DNA of 5,895 nucleotides, from positions 1 through 5,895 of the forward strand of contig DAOVLG010000128.1 in the NCBI GenBank assembly GCA_030631385.1, read 5' to 3'. The DNA is from Candidatus Coatesiibacteriota bacterium. Its GTDB lineage: Bacteria > RBG-13-66-14. Positions 1 through 5,419 of the stretch are shown here, piece by piece. The position numbers were made by a program, and so were the translations under genes. The notes below the pieces were generated by a model. That model was not told the origin of the DNA, did not search any database, and worked only from the letters and a program-made list of their open reading frames with translations. Positions within the stretch are counted from its first letter, which is position 1; every line of letters starts with the position of its first letter.

Positions 1-192
1 GGACTCACCGGCGCCCACGTGATGGCCACGGACCTGCGGGCCTCGGCGGCGCTGGTCCTCGCCGGTCTGGCCGCCAACGGCGAGACCCACGTCCACCGCG
101 TCTACCACTTGGACCGGGGCTACGAAGAGATGCAAAAAAAGCTCGCCGCCCTGGGCGCCCGGGTCGAGCGGATGCCCGACACCGATGCCTGA
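1..192 (+). CDS. murA: UDP-N-acetylglucosamine 1-carboxyvinyltransferase, C-terminal fragment (MurA)
   Basis: This is the last 63 codons of a MurA protein, open at the left window edge and ending in TGA at 190-192. MurA transfers enolpyruvate from PEP to UDP-GlcNAc in the cytoplasm, the first committed step of peptidoglycan synthesis. The visible part carries the family's C-terminal signature: a TDLRASAALVLAGLAA stretch followed by YHLDRGYE and an ALGARVER tail. The Arg of DLRAS (nt 37-39) and the Arg of DRGYE (nt 115-117) are 26 residues apart, exactly the spacing of the active-site residues Arg371 and Arg397 in E. coli MurA. The Asp two residues before the first Arg matches E. coli Asp369. 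Nothing looks degenerate. The 352 nt that follow and the hairpin at 218-232 suggest that murA is not co-transcribed with the acyltransferase genes downstream. Identification is firm; the N-terminal part lies outside the window. Confidence 0.95.
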   Translation, partial: GLTGAHVMATDLRASAALVLAGLAANGETHVHRVYHLDRGYEEMQKKLAALGARVERMPDTDA

Positions 193-217
193 CGGGGAAT
201 CCCTAATCGCTTCAACG

Positions 218-232
218 CCGGTTCTTAACCGG
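218..232 (+). terminator. Weak hairpin after murA
   Basis: CCGGTT (218-223) and AACCGG (227-232) form a perfect 6-bp stem with a 3-nt loop, 25 nt after the murA stop codon. The DNA that follows is AT-leaning (ATGTAAGGATTTATT) but has no clean T-run. It could be a weak intrinsic terminator or transcript-end stabiliser; function is inferred from position only. Confidence 0.35.
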
Positions 233-285
233 ATGTAAGGATTTATTGCCCGATTGTATACCGATGAGTGTCCCTCGGGCTCGCC

Positions 286-365
286 GGCGGTGGCACAGTT
301 TTTGCGCAAATGGACCTCGAAAAAAAACCACCCGGTTCCCTGGTGCAAAAACCTGTGCCACCGCC
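286..365. repeat. 20-bp inverted repeat with one bulge
   Basis: The left arm (286-305) reads GGCGGTGGCACAGTTTTTGC. The right arm (345-365) is its reverse complement with one extra C at 352: 13 bp pair without mismatch (286-298 with 353-365), then 7 bp (299-305 with 345-351). The arms are separated by 39 nt that include a run of eight A at 320-327. Such a long match is very unlikely by chance. It could be a small transposon-derived element, a dyad operator, or a stem in the leader RNA of the downstream operon. The sequence alone does not decide. Confidence 0.75.
291..305 (+). promoter_or_regulatory. Sigma-54-like -24/-12 promoter motif
   Basis: TGGCAC at 291-296 and TTGC at 302-305 match the core of the sigma-54 consensus (TGGCAC, N5, TTGC). 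The diagnostic GG (292-293) and GC (304-305) are separated by exactly 10 nt. If used, transcription would begin near 316-318, giving a leader of about 230 nt before the acyltransferase start. The motif lies wholly inside the left arm of the inverted repeat. The mirrored copy in the right arm has an N11 spacing caused by the bulge, so only the + strand copy has functional geometry. No activator gene or binding site is visible here, so promoter use is only a candidate. Confidence 0.4.
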
Positions 366-379
366 TCAGCGATCGTGGT

Positions 380-400
380 ACCGGCGGGTGCCCGACCGGT
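380..400 (+). other. Stable GC-rich hairpin in the operon leader
   Basis: ACCGGCGGG (380-388) pairs with CCCG and CCGGT (391-394 and 396-400) across a TG loop, with a single bulged A at 395. That gives nine base pairs, almost all G-C. It lies between the inverted repeat and the acyltransferase start. No T-run follows, so it is not a normal intrinsic terminator; it may be a leader RNA structure. Function is unknown. Confidence 0.4.
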
Positions 401-544
401 GGAGCCCATAGTGGTTGCCACCCGTTCTCATTGGCTCTGCGGCAGGATTACGTACCTTGTTATACGGTTAGGTAATCTGTTGCTGGTAAATAGGCCCAGG
501 GCAAATGATTATCCCGAATAAAAAAACCCGAGAAACGATAACCC

Positions 545-1709
545 ATGCTTTTCAATTCGCTGGCCTTCGCGGTTTTTATCCGTAGTCTTCGCTCTGTACT
601 GGCTTCTGCGCCGGTCCCCCTTAAAGGTACAAAACCTCCTCCTCATCGTTGCCAGCTACGTCTTCTACGGCTGGTGGGACTGGCGCTTTTTGTCGCTGAT
701 CTTCATCAGCTCCCTGACCGACTTCCTCGTCGGGCGGGGCCTGGCGGGACAACAGGACCCGCGGAAGAGGAAGCTCCTCCTCGGGGTCAGCATCGTGGTG
801 AACCTCGGTCTGTTGGGTTTCTTCAAGTACTTCGATTTCTTCGTGGACTCCTTCGCGGAATTACTGGGTTTCTTCGGCCTGCAGGCCAATCCCTCGTCGC
901 TCGTCATCATCCTCCCCGTGGGGATCAGCTTCTACACCTTCCAGACGCTTTCCTACACCATAGACGTCTACCGGAGGAAGATCGAGCCGACCCGGGACCC
1001 GATCTCCTTCTTCGCCTTCGTGAGCTTCTTCCCCCAGCTCGTGGCGGGTCCCATCGAGCGCGCCCGTAACCTTTTACCCCAGTTCACCAAACCTAGGGAG
1101 TTCAACCTCGAGCGGGCCAAGGACGGCCTGCGCCAGATCCTGGGCGGGCTCTTCAAGAAGATCGCCATCGCCGACTTCGTCGCCCGCTACGTGGAATCCA
1201 TCTTCAGCACCTACCAGCACCAGGACGGGCTGGTTCTTTTCATCGGGGTCTTCCTCTTCGCCATTCAGATCTACTGCGACTTCTCGGGTTACTCGGACAT
1301 CGCCATCGGCACGGCGCGCCTCTTCGGTTTCGAGCTGATGCGGAACTTCGCCTACCCCTACTTCTCCAGAAACATCGGCGAGTTCTGGCGGCGCTGGCAC
1401 GTCTCCCTCTCGAGCTGGTTCCGCGACTACGTCTACTACCCCCTGGGCGGCCCCTTTAGCTCCAAGGCGAGGCAGATCATCACCACGATCGTCACCTTCA
1501 CCGTGAGCGGCCTCTGGCACGGGGCCAACTGGACCTTCGTCTGCTGGGGCTTCCTGAACGGTTGTTACTACGTCCCCCTGATCCTTTCGAAGAACCCGCC
1601 CCACCACAAGGGCATCGTGGCCAAGAAGCGTGGATTACCCACGCTCAAGGAGTTCCTCCAGATGGCGGGCACCTTCGGGGCCCAGGAGTTCATCTACTTC
1701 CAGTTTTAA
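545..1709 (+). pseudogene. MBOAT-family membrane O-acyltransferase (AlgI/PatA-like), frameshifted and internally shortened
   Basis: MBOAT proteins of this group (AlgI, PatA) sit in the inner membrane and pass acetyl groups outward for modification of polysaccharides. The start is the canonical MLFNSLAFAVF at 545. The frame then breaks in the T-run at 573-577 and the rest (SVVFALYWLL onward) continues one base ahead, to TAA at 1707-1709. Diagnostic segments follow: VGISFYTFQTLSY, FFPQLVAGPIERA, YCDFSGYSDIAIG, FWRRWHVSLSSW (His at nt 1398-1400) and SGLWHGANWTFVCWG, whose His at nt 1518-1520 is the invariant MBOAT histidine. The end, QEFIYFQF, is a typical C-terminus of this family, yet it comes only about 60 residues after WHG. 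The FFRA-type helices expected between appear to be missing, so the restored protein would be about 388 residues against roughly 470-500 usually. Translation could restart at TTG 690, but without the first two membrane helices. The next gene starts 1 nt after the stop. Family assignment is firm; pseudogene versus sequencing error is open. Confidence 0.82.
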
Positions 1710-1710
1710 C

Positions 1711-2574
1711 GTGACAACCTTTCTGAAGAAGCTTCTCCTATTTTCCCTCTCCGTGGCGGTGCTGCTGGTCGTGCAGTACCGGGTGGATCCCTTTGATGTC
1801 TGTCCCGATTCTCAGTTGTTGCCACCCATCCTCCCGCGTTCCAGAGAGAGGAAAGTCGAAGGCTACCTCCATAGCACCGACCGCGACTTCGATGCGATCA
1901 TCCTCGGCTCCAGCCGGGCGATGCACCTGGACGCCCGTTACGTTGGCAGTTATGGGTACAGATGCTACGACTTCGGGGTCACCGGCTGCCGGACCGAGGA
2001 CTGCTACGCAATCCTCGGGTTGGTGTCGGAACACAACACCGTACCCTTGAGGCTCGTGATCCTCTCGAATTCCATCCGGATGAGCCCTGTGTCGCTGTGG
2101 AGGCACCTCCTCGGGACGGACCGGGAGCCCCGGGATCGGCTCGTTCCCGAGAACGGCAAATATGCCACCACGCCGTTGCCCCGGCTGGATGTGAGGGGAT
2201 TGGAAGCGGAGGTGTATTACAGGTATTACGGTATATTCAGTTCCTTCGACGCCCTGAGCGACGTTCGCCGGTCCGCCTTCGAGGCCTTCCTCGATCTCTC
2301 TGCGGAGCATGGCGTCGAGGTGCTGGGCTTCATCACCTGTCTGCACCCACTCATGGACTACCATCTCGCAAAGAGCACCCACTACGGCGAGCGTAGACAA
2401 GAGCTGAAGTCATACCTGGATGGTCTCGACTACCCCGGCTTCACCTATCGCGATTTCTCCACGCCCGATAGGTTCGGGGGCTCGGGGACCGACTTCAAGG
2501 ACCCCGCCCACATCGGCTCCTACAACGCCGGCCTAATCGTGGATCGTCGGTTATCCGGGATGGAACGGCTATGA
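1711..2574 (+). CDS. Membrane-anchored SGNH-like acyltransferase/esterase, shorter paralogue
   Basis: This 287-residue protein is probably a periplasm-facing partner of the MBOAT protein that transfers or removes O-acyl groups on a glycan. GTG at 1711 is the chosen start because it comes 1 nt after the MBOAT stop and aligns residue for residue with the start of the next gene; a longer frame from 1630 would overlap the MBOAT gene by 80 nt. Residues about 5-22 are one hydrophobic segment (LLLFSLSVAVLLVVQY), a signal anchor. G66-S67-S68-R69 occupies the place of the SGNH nucleophile block, with S68 the likely nucleophile, and D264-P-A-H267 near the end fits the DxxH catalytic pair. Compared with the next gene it lacks about 45 residues after residue 118, where only SNSI stands in place of GIDVESF and the helix-rich stretch beyond. 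This may impair activity. There is no clear ribosome binding site, so coupling to MBOAT translation is likely. The SGNH assignment is by motif; the substrate is unknown. Confidence 0.75.
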   Translation: MTTFLKKLLLFSLSVAVLLVVQYRVDPFDVCPDSQLLPPILPRSRERKVEGYLHSTDRDFDAIILGSSRAMHLDARYVGSYGYRCYDFGVTGCRTEDCYAILGLVSEHNTVPLRLVILSNSIRMSPVSLWRHLLGTDREPRDRLVPENGKYATTPLPRLDVRGLEAEVYYRYYGIFSSFDALSDVRRSAFEAFLDLSAEHGVEVLGFITCLHPLMDYHLAKSTHYGERRQELKSYLDGLDYPGFTYRDFSTPDRFGGSGTDFKDPAHIGSYNAGLIVDRRLSGMERL

Positions 2575-3563
2575 GGTCGTTCCTCAAGTTATTCGCCCTC
2601 TTCCTCCTCCCCCTTGCAGTTCTATTGGTTTTGCAGTACCTCCTCGATCCCCTGGACATGTATCCAGGGGAACAGCTTGCACCGTCTGTGGTCCAGTCGG
2701 TACGGCGGGAGAAGGCGGAGGGTTATCTGGAGCACTCGGGACGCGACCTGGACGCCGTTATCCTCGGATCGAGTCGGGCGATGCGCCTGGATCCTTGCCG
2801 GTTGACCGGGTACGGCTACAAGGCCTACAATCTGGCGGTCCACAACGCCCGCGCCGAGGATCTCTACTGCCTCCTCCGGCTGGTCCTCGAACACAACGCG
2901 AGGCCGCTGAGGCTGATCGTCCTGGGCATAGACGTAGAGAGCTTCCACAACGCCAAGCCCACCGACAGGAACCTCCTCGGCTGCCCCGAGCTGGCCCGCT
3001 ATATGGGCGAGGCTGGTCCCATCGGAGAACGCTCGGACGAGGACCTTCTCCGGGACCTCTCCACGAACCTCCGCCTGAGCTTCGTCTCGGCCTACCTCTC
3101 CGTCACCGGCGAGCTCGAGCGGCGGCGGGTCGGGCTGGTACCCCAGAACGGCAACTACACCACCACGCCTTTGAGACCCAGGAATCATTCGGACCGGCTG
3201 GACCCCTCCATCGTGGGGATGTACCGGGAGCGCTTCGTCGGTTTCACCGGGCTGAGCTCGGACCGGATCGGCTACTTCGAGGGGTTCCTCGGTCTGGCCG
3301 CAGAGAACGGGATCCGGGTGCTCGGCTTCATCACGACCCTGCATCCCAGCCTGGACCGCTACCTGGCGAGAAACACCACCTACGACGAGCGTCTGGAGGA
3401 GCTGCGCGCCTACCTGGATTCGCTGAAGTACCCCAACTTCACCTACCGGGACTTCTCCCTGCCGGAGCGTTTCGGTGGGACGGACGCCGACTTCGGGGAC
3501 TCGGCCCACATCGGCTCGGTGAACGCCGGGCTGATCCTGGATCGCCTGCTGGAGGAAATGTAA
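2571..3563 (+). CDS. Membrane-anchored SGNH-like acyltransferase/esterase, full-length paralogue
   Basis: This 330-residue protein is a tandem paralogue of the gene before it. Its ATG overlaps the previous stop codon (ATGA at 2571-2574), so translation is probably coupled. It has a signal anchor at residues about 5-23 (LFALFLLPLAVLLVLQYLL), a nucleophile block G66-S67-S68-R69, and a C-terminal D310-S-A-H313 pair typical of SGNH hydrolases. Other stretches shared with its neighbour are RPLRLIVL, GLVPQNGNYTTTPL, VLGFITTLHP, YPNFTYRDFS and HIGSVNAGLILDRLL. The region at 119-167, beginning GIDVESF, is absent from the neighbour and probably holds family-conserved structure. Next to an MBOAT gene, the expected role is acyl transfer to, or removal from, an extracytoplasmic polysaccharide, as AlgJ/AlgX or PatB do. 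Which glycan is unknown, since no glycosyltransferase or export gene lies in the window. No damage is visible, so this is the most credible working product of the operon. Confidence 0.8.
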   Translation: MRSFLKLFALFLLPLAVLLVLQYLLDPLDMYPGEQLAPSVVQSVRREKAEGYLEHSGRDLDAVILGSSRAMRLDPCRLTGYGYKAYNLAVHNARAEDLYCLLRLVLEHNARPLRLIVLGIDVESFHNAKPTDRNLLGCPELARYMGEAGPIGERSDEDLLRDLSTNLRLSFVSAYLSVTGELERRRVGLVPQNGNYTTTPLRPRNHSDRLDPSIVGMYRERFVGFTGLSSDRIGYFEGFLGLAAENGIRVLGFITTLHPSLDRYLARNTTYDERLEELRAYLDSLKYPNFTYRDFSLPERFGGTDADFGDSAHIGSVNAGLILDRLLEEM

Positions 3564-3583
3564 GGTCGGTTCCTGCGCGTATA

Positions 3584-3616
3584 CCCTCGCTCCCTTTAAG
3601 GGGGAGAGGGCAGGGG
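3584..3616. repeat. Intergenic CCCTC/GAGGG repeat, copy 1
   Basis: The pattern is CCCTCGCTCCC (3584-3594), a TTTAAG spacer, then GGGGAGAGGG (3601-3610) and GCAGGGGTG-like DNA. The arms fold imperfectly: CTCCC with GGGAG, CCCT with AGGG. Two related copies lie at 5376-5416 and 5577-5615. It is a short multi-copy intergenic palindrome rather than gene-specific DNA. It begins 20 nt after the second SGNH gene ends. Confidence 0.6.
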
Positions 3617-3620
3617 TGTG

Positions 3621-3677
3621 TAAACGTAGGGGCCGACCTTTAGGTCGGCCCGCACACGTATCTCACGGATACGTTTA
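3621..3677. repeat. Nested palindromic element between convergent genes
   Basis: An outer 8-bp inverted repeat, TAAACGTA (3621-3628) with TACGTTTA (3670-3677), encloses a perfect 9-bp stem, GGGCCGACC (3630-3638) with GGTCGGCCC (3643-3651), around a TTTA loop. The 57-nt unit has the form of a miniature element with short terminal inverted repeats, or of a bidirectional transcription stop between converging genes. The core begins GTAGGG, like the palindrome at 5530-5570, which suggests a family. Confidence 0.6.
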
Positions 3678-3681
3678 TTTT
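3656..3681 (+). terminator. Candidate intrinsic terminator of the acyltransferase operon
   Basis: ACGTATC (3656-3662) and GATACGT (3668-3674) form a perfect 7-bp stem with a TCACG loop, followed on the + strand by TTATTTT. This is a plausible though not strong intrinsic terminator for the + strand operon ending at 3563. On the - strand no T-run follows, so it would serve the opposite gene only through the hairpin. Its right arm competes with the outer arm of the nested palindrome. Confidence 0.45.
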
Positions 3682-5263
3682 ACCGCGTTACGATCAGCCG
3701 TCGGGTGAGGGTCACCCTTTCCGTCGTTAGGCGGTAGAGATAGACGCCGGGGGAGATGTTCCCTATGTCCCAACCCGCGGCGTGCCTACCGGCTGTCTGC
3801 TCCCCGTCAACCAGCGTGGCCACCCGCCGCCCCGCCAGGTCGTACACGACCAACTCCACCTGTGTCGCCTCGGGGACGGCGTACTCGATGGTCACGCGAC
3901 CGACGGCCGGGCAGGGGTAAGGCTCGGCCAGGGTTACGTTACCTGTCCCGGTAGGGATCGTCACCGGCTCCGTCGGGCCGAAGCGGTGCACCGTCCCGTC
4001 ATCCTCGGTCACCTCCAGCCAGTAGCGGTACTCCACCCCCGGCATGACCTCCCGGTCGAGGTGCATATTCGCGTCGGTTGGTAAGGGATAGCTCGCGGCA
4101 CCGATCCGGCTTTCGGCGCCCACGGAGCGCAGGAGCTTGAGCGACGCCGAGGTCGGGCCGTCGTAGAGCCAGCTTAGAAGGATTCCCTCGTCGTTCTCAC
4201 GGGCGGAGAATTTGCCCACGCCGACGCCCAGCTCCTCGCCGTACCAGGCGTATTTGAAAAGATCATTATCGGCATCATTGTATGATATATGTGGGTTATC
4301 TTCGGAATCTAAAACTAGCGAGCACCAATCCATTTCATGTCCGTGTTGGTCTATTTGTATGTATTGCCACTCTATACCGTCCCAATAAGCGTATTTAATG
4401 TGGCCGCTGTCAAAATAGGCAACATGTGGATAATTCTGTGCGTCTGTTTCGACGGAAAAGTGTCTTGTATTATATCCAGAATCCAGAAAATCAGTTTGCC
4501 ACTCGCCGTCTATCAAATGAGCATAATATATATTATCCCCAAGAGAATCGTAATACATTATGTGTGGTTTATCTTCCTTATCAATATCGATGTCGGATAT
4601 GGGAGAAAGTAAATAGACCTCCCCGATGGTTTCGGAATTCCATTCAAGACCATCCCACCAGGTGTATGTTACATTGTTATTATGATAATCCTTTCTGACC
4701 ATGTAAGAGAAGCGGGGGTAATCAGACGAATCCAGCTCCATTGAACAGCCACCCTCAATATCTGATGAGTCAACCGTTTCCCGTTGCCATTCTTCGCCGT
4801 CCCAATGAAGATACATGACCCACGCGGCTCGGTAACCAATGTGTGGTTGATTGTTGGAATCCATCTCAATTTCTAAATAACCAAACGGTGCGCCCCAGCC
4901 GAATTGATGAATTTGCCACTCGGAACCGTCGTGATACGCATATACGAGTTTGTTGGAATTATCGATGTACGTTATGTGCGGTCGGTCGAGGGTGTCAATG
5001 GAAAGTGAGCAATTATGACATGTTCCGATATCCACAACATCTTTTTTCCATTCAAATCCGTCCCAGTACACGTAAATTATTTTATAAAAGTACCTTCCAC
5101 CGTGGTAGTTACTGTAAAGCATCCGAGGTTCACCTGTTGATGTTATGTCTATTGTGTTGCGTAATCCCACGAGGTAGCCCGTGTCAATTGTCTCGATGTG
5201 CCAGCCTTCCTCGGCGGCCGCCATCGAACAGAAGAAGATTAGAAGCAAGGCCGCTTTTTTCAT
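3680..5263 (-). CDS. Secreted seven-repeat beta-propeller-like protein with C-terminal sorting-type domain
   Basis: This 527-residue protein starts at ATG 5263-5261, with GGGGAGG (5277-5271) 7 nt upstream as ribosome binding site. It begins with a type I signal peptide (MKKAALLLIFFCSMAAA, cleavage near 17/18). Residues 21-342 hold seven units of 43-52 residues: about 21-72, 73-116, 117-159, 160-208, 209-255, 256-299 and 300-342. Units generally run D-x4-PHI-x-Y, then YAYWDG-x-EW, and fit blades of a seven-bladed propeller. Three units share a CS-x3-D strand. Residues about 348-436 resemble an Ig/FnIII domain (ILLSWLYDG to YRYWLEVTEDDG). Residues 441-527 form a tail with NVTLAEPYPCPAVG, VELVVYDLAGRRVATL and GVYLYRL, like type IX secretion sorting or FlgD-Ig-like tails. 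It is therefore probably exported to the surface or medium. DNA for the propeller is AT-rich, while the tail region is GC-rich. Binding target and any enzymatic role are unknown; no catalytic motif is visible. Confidence 0.85.
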   Translation of the reverse strand: MKKAALLLIFFCSMAAAEEGWHIETIDTGYLVGLRNTIDITSTGEPRMLYSNYHGGRYFYKIIYVYWDGFEWKKDVVDIGTCHNCSLSIDTLDRPHITYIDNSNKLVYAYHDGSEWQIHQFGWGAPFGYLEIEMDSNNQPHIGYRAAWVMYLHWDGEEWQRETVDSSDIEGGCSMELDSSDYPRFSYMVRKDYHNNNVTYTWWDGLEWNSETIGEVYLLSPISDIDIDKEDKPHIMYYDSLGDNIYYAHLIDGEWQTDFLDSGYNTRHFSVETDAQNYPHVAYFDSGHIKYAYWDGIEWQYIQIDQHGHEMDWCSLVLDSEDNPHISYNDADNDLFKYAWYGEELGVGVGKFSARENDEGILLSWLYDGPTSASLKLLRSVGAESRIGAASYPLPTDANMHLDREVMPGVEYRYWLEVTEDDGTVHRFGPTEPVTIPTGTGNVTLAEPYPCPAVGRVTIEYAVPEATQVELVVYDLAGRRVATLVDGEQTAGRHAAGWDIGNISPGVYLYRLTTERVTLTRRLIVTR

Positions 5264-5289
5264 TCCGGCACCTCCCCGTATACATTACT

Positions 5290-5318
5290 AAGATACTACA
5301 TCTTTGGTTGCCAGGCAA
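5290..5318 (-). promoter_or_regulatory. Candidate sigma-70-type promoter for the propeller gene
   Basis: On the - strand TTGCCT (5318-5313) is separated by 17 nt from TATCTT (5295-5290). This matches four of six bases of each consensus box (TTGACA and TATAAT). It lies about 27 nt upstream of the start codon, just before the GGGGAGG ribosome binding site. The region is AT-rich compared with its surroundings. This is a prediction from motif and position. Confidence 0.35.
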
Positions 5319-5352
5319 GGGTTTTCATAATACGGGCGAGGGCATCATCGGG

Positions 5353-5372
5353 GCGGGGCGTGGAGGCCCCGC
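5353..5372. repeat. GC-rich palindrome
   Basis: GCGGGGC (5353-5359) and GCCCCGC (5366-5372) form a perfect 7-bp stem around GTGGAG. Read on the - strand the block starts GTAGCGCGGGGCC (from 5376 down), resembling the GTAGGG-plus-GC-palindrome layout at 3626-3651 and 5529-5569. It is probably another member or relative of the same intergenic family. Confidence 0.5.
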
Positions 5373-5375
5373 GCT

Positions 5376-5416
5376 ACCCCCCTCCCTAACCCTCCCCCCA
5401 AAGGGGAGAGGGGATG
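5376..5416. repeat. Intergenic CCCTC/GAGGG repeat, copy 2
   Basis: This copy has a CCCTCCCTAACCCTCCCCCC left part (5379-5399) and AAAGGGGAGAGGGG on the right (5400-5413), folding imperfectly. It matches the same plan as the copies at 3584-3616 and 5577-5615: C-rich lead, short A-containing loop, GGGAGAGGG. It opens the dense repeat cluster upstream of the propeller gene. Confidence 0.55.
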
Positions 5417-5419
5417 AAC

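Larger units (their letters stand above)
193..544. other. Non-coding region between murA and the acyltransferase operon
   Basis: This 352-nt stretch has no convincing gene. The short open frames on both strands here lack recognisable protein features and run through the inverted repeat. It holds a hairpin at 218-232, a bulged 20-bp inverted repeat at 286-365 with a sigma-54-like motif in its left arm, and a hairpin at 380-400. There is also a short GAGCC/GGCTC pairing (402-406 with 433-437). From about 450 to 540 it becomes AT-rich, with a run of seven A at 522-528, as expected for an upstream control region. I saw no tRNA or known riboswitch core. The ATG at 545 has no strong Shine-Dalgarno sequence; the nearest purine stretch is GAGAAA at about 530-535. 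Confidence 0.6.

Noticed and set aside
286..440. Riboswitch such as cyclic di-GMP or cobalamin type
   Set aside because: Stems are present but I could not find the conserved core bases of these classes. The structure is better described as an inverted repeat and a hairpin.
212..521. Short open frames on both strands between murA and the MBOAT gene (69 to 91 codons)
   Set aside because: They overlap the inverted repeat, start with weak or internal codons, lack ribosome binding sites and give composition-like peptides rich in Arg and Pro with no recognisable motif.
545..1069. A 174-codon frame beginning at the MBOAT start as a distinct protein
   Set aside because: Only its first 11 or so codons are meaningful. 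After the T-run it reads the MBOAT sequence out of frame and becomes Arg/Pro-rich filler, while the other frame carries all the conserved MBOAT motifs.
1074..1607. Antisense frame of 177 codons opposite the MBOAT gene; similar long frames opposite the SGNH genes (1738-2400, 2622-3509)
   Set aside because: Long antisense frames are expected in GC-rich coding DNA. They have no motif, no start context and mirror genes with clear homology features.
1630..1710. Upstream extension of the shorter SGNH gene to a GTG at 1630
   Set aside because: It would overlap the conserved MBOAT C-terminus, encodes a Ser/Arg/Pro-rich stretch unlike a signal anchor, and does not align with the paralogue, which starts at the position equal to 1711.
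5226..5236. Lipoprotein signal at Cys12 of the propeller protein
   Set aside because: The residues before the Cys are IFF, which does not fit a lipobox; the following AAA then EE supports ordinary signal peptidase I cleavage.
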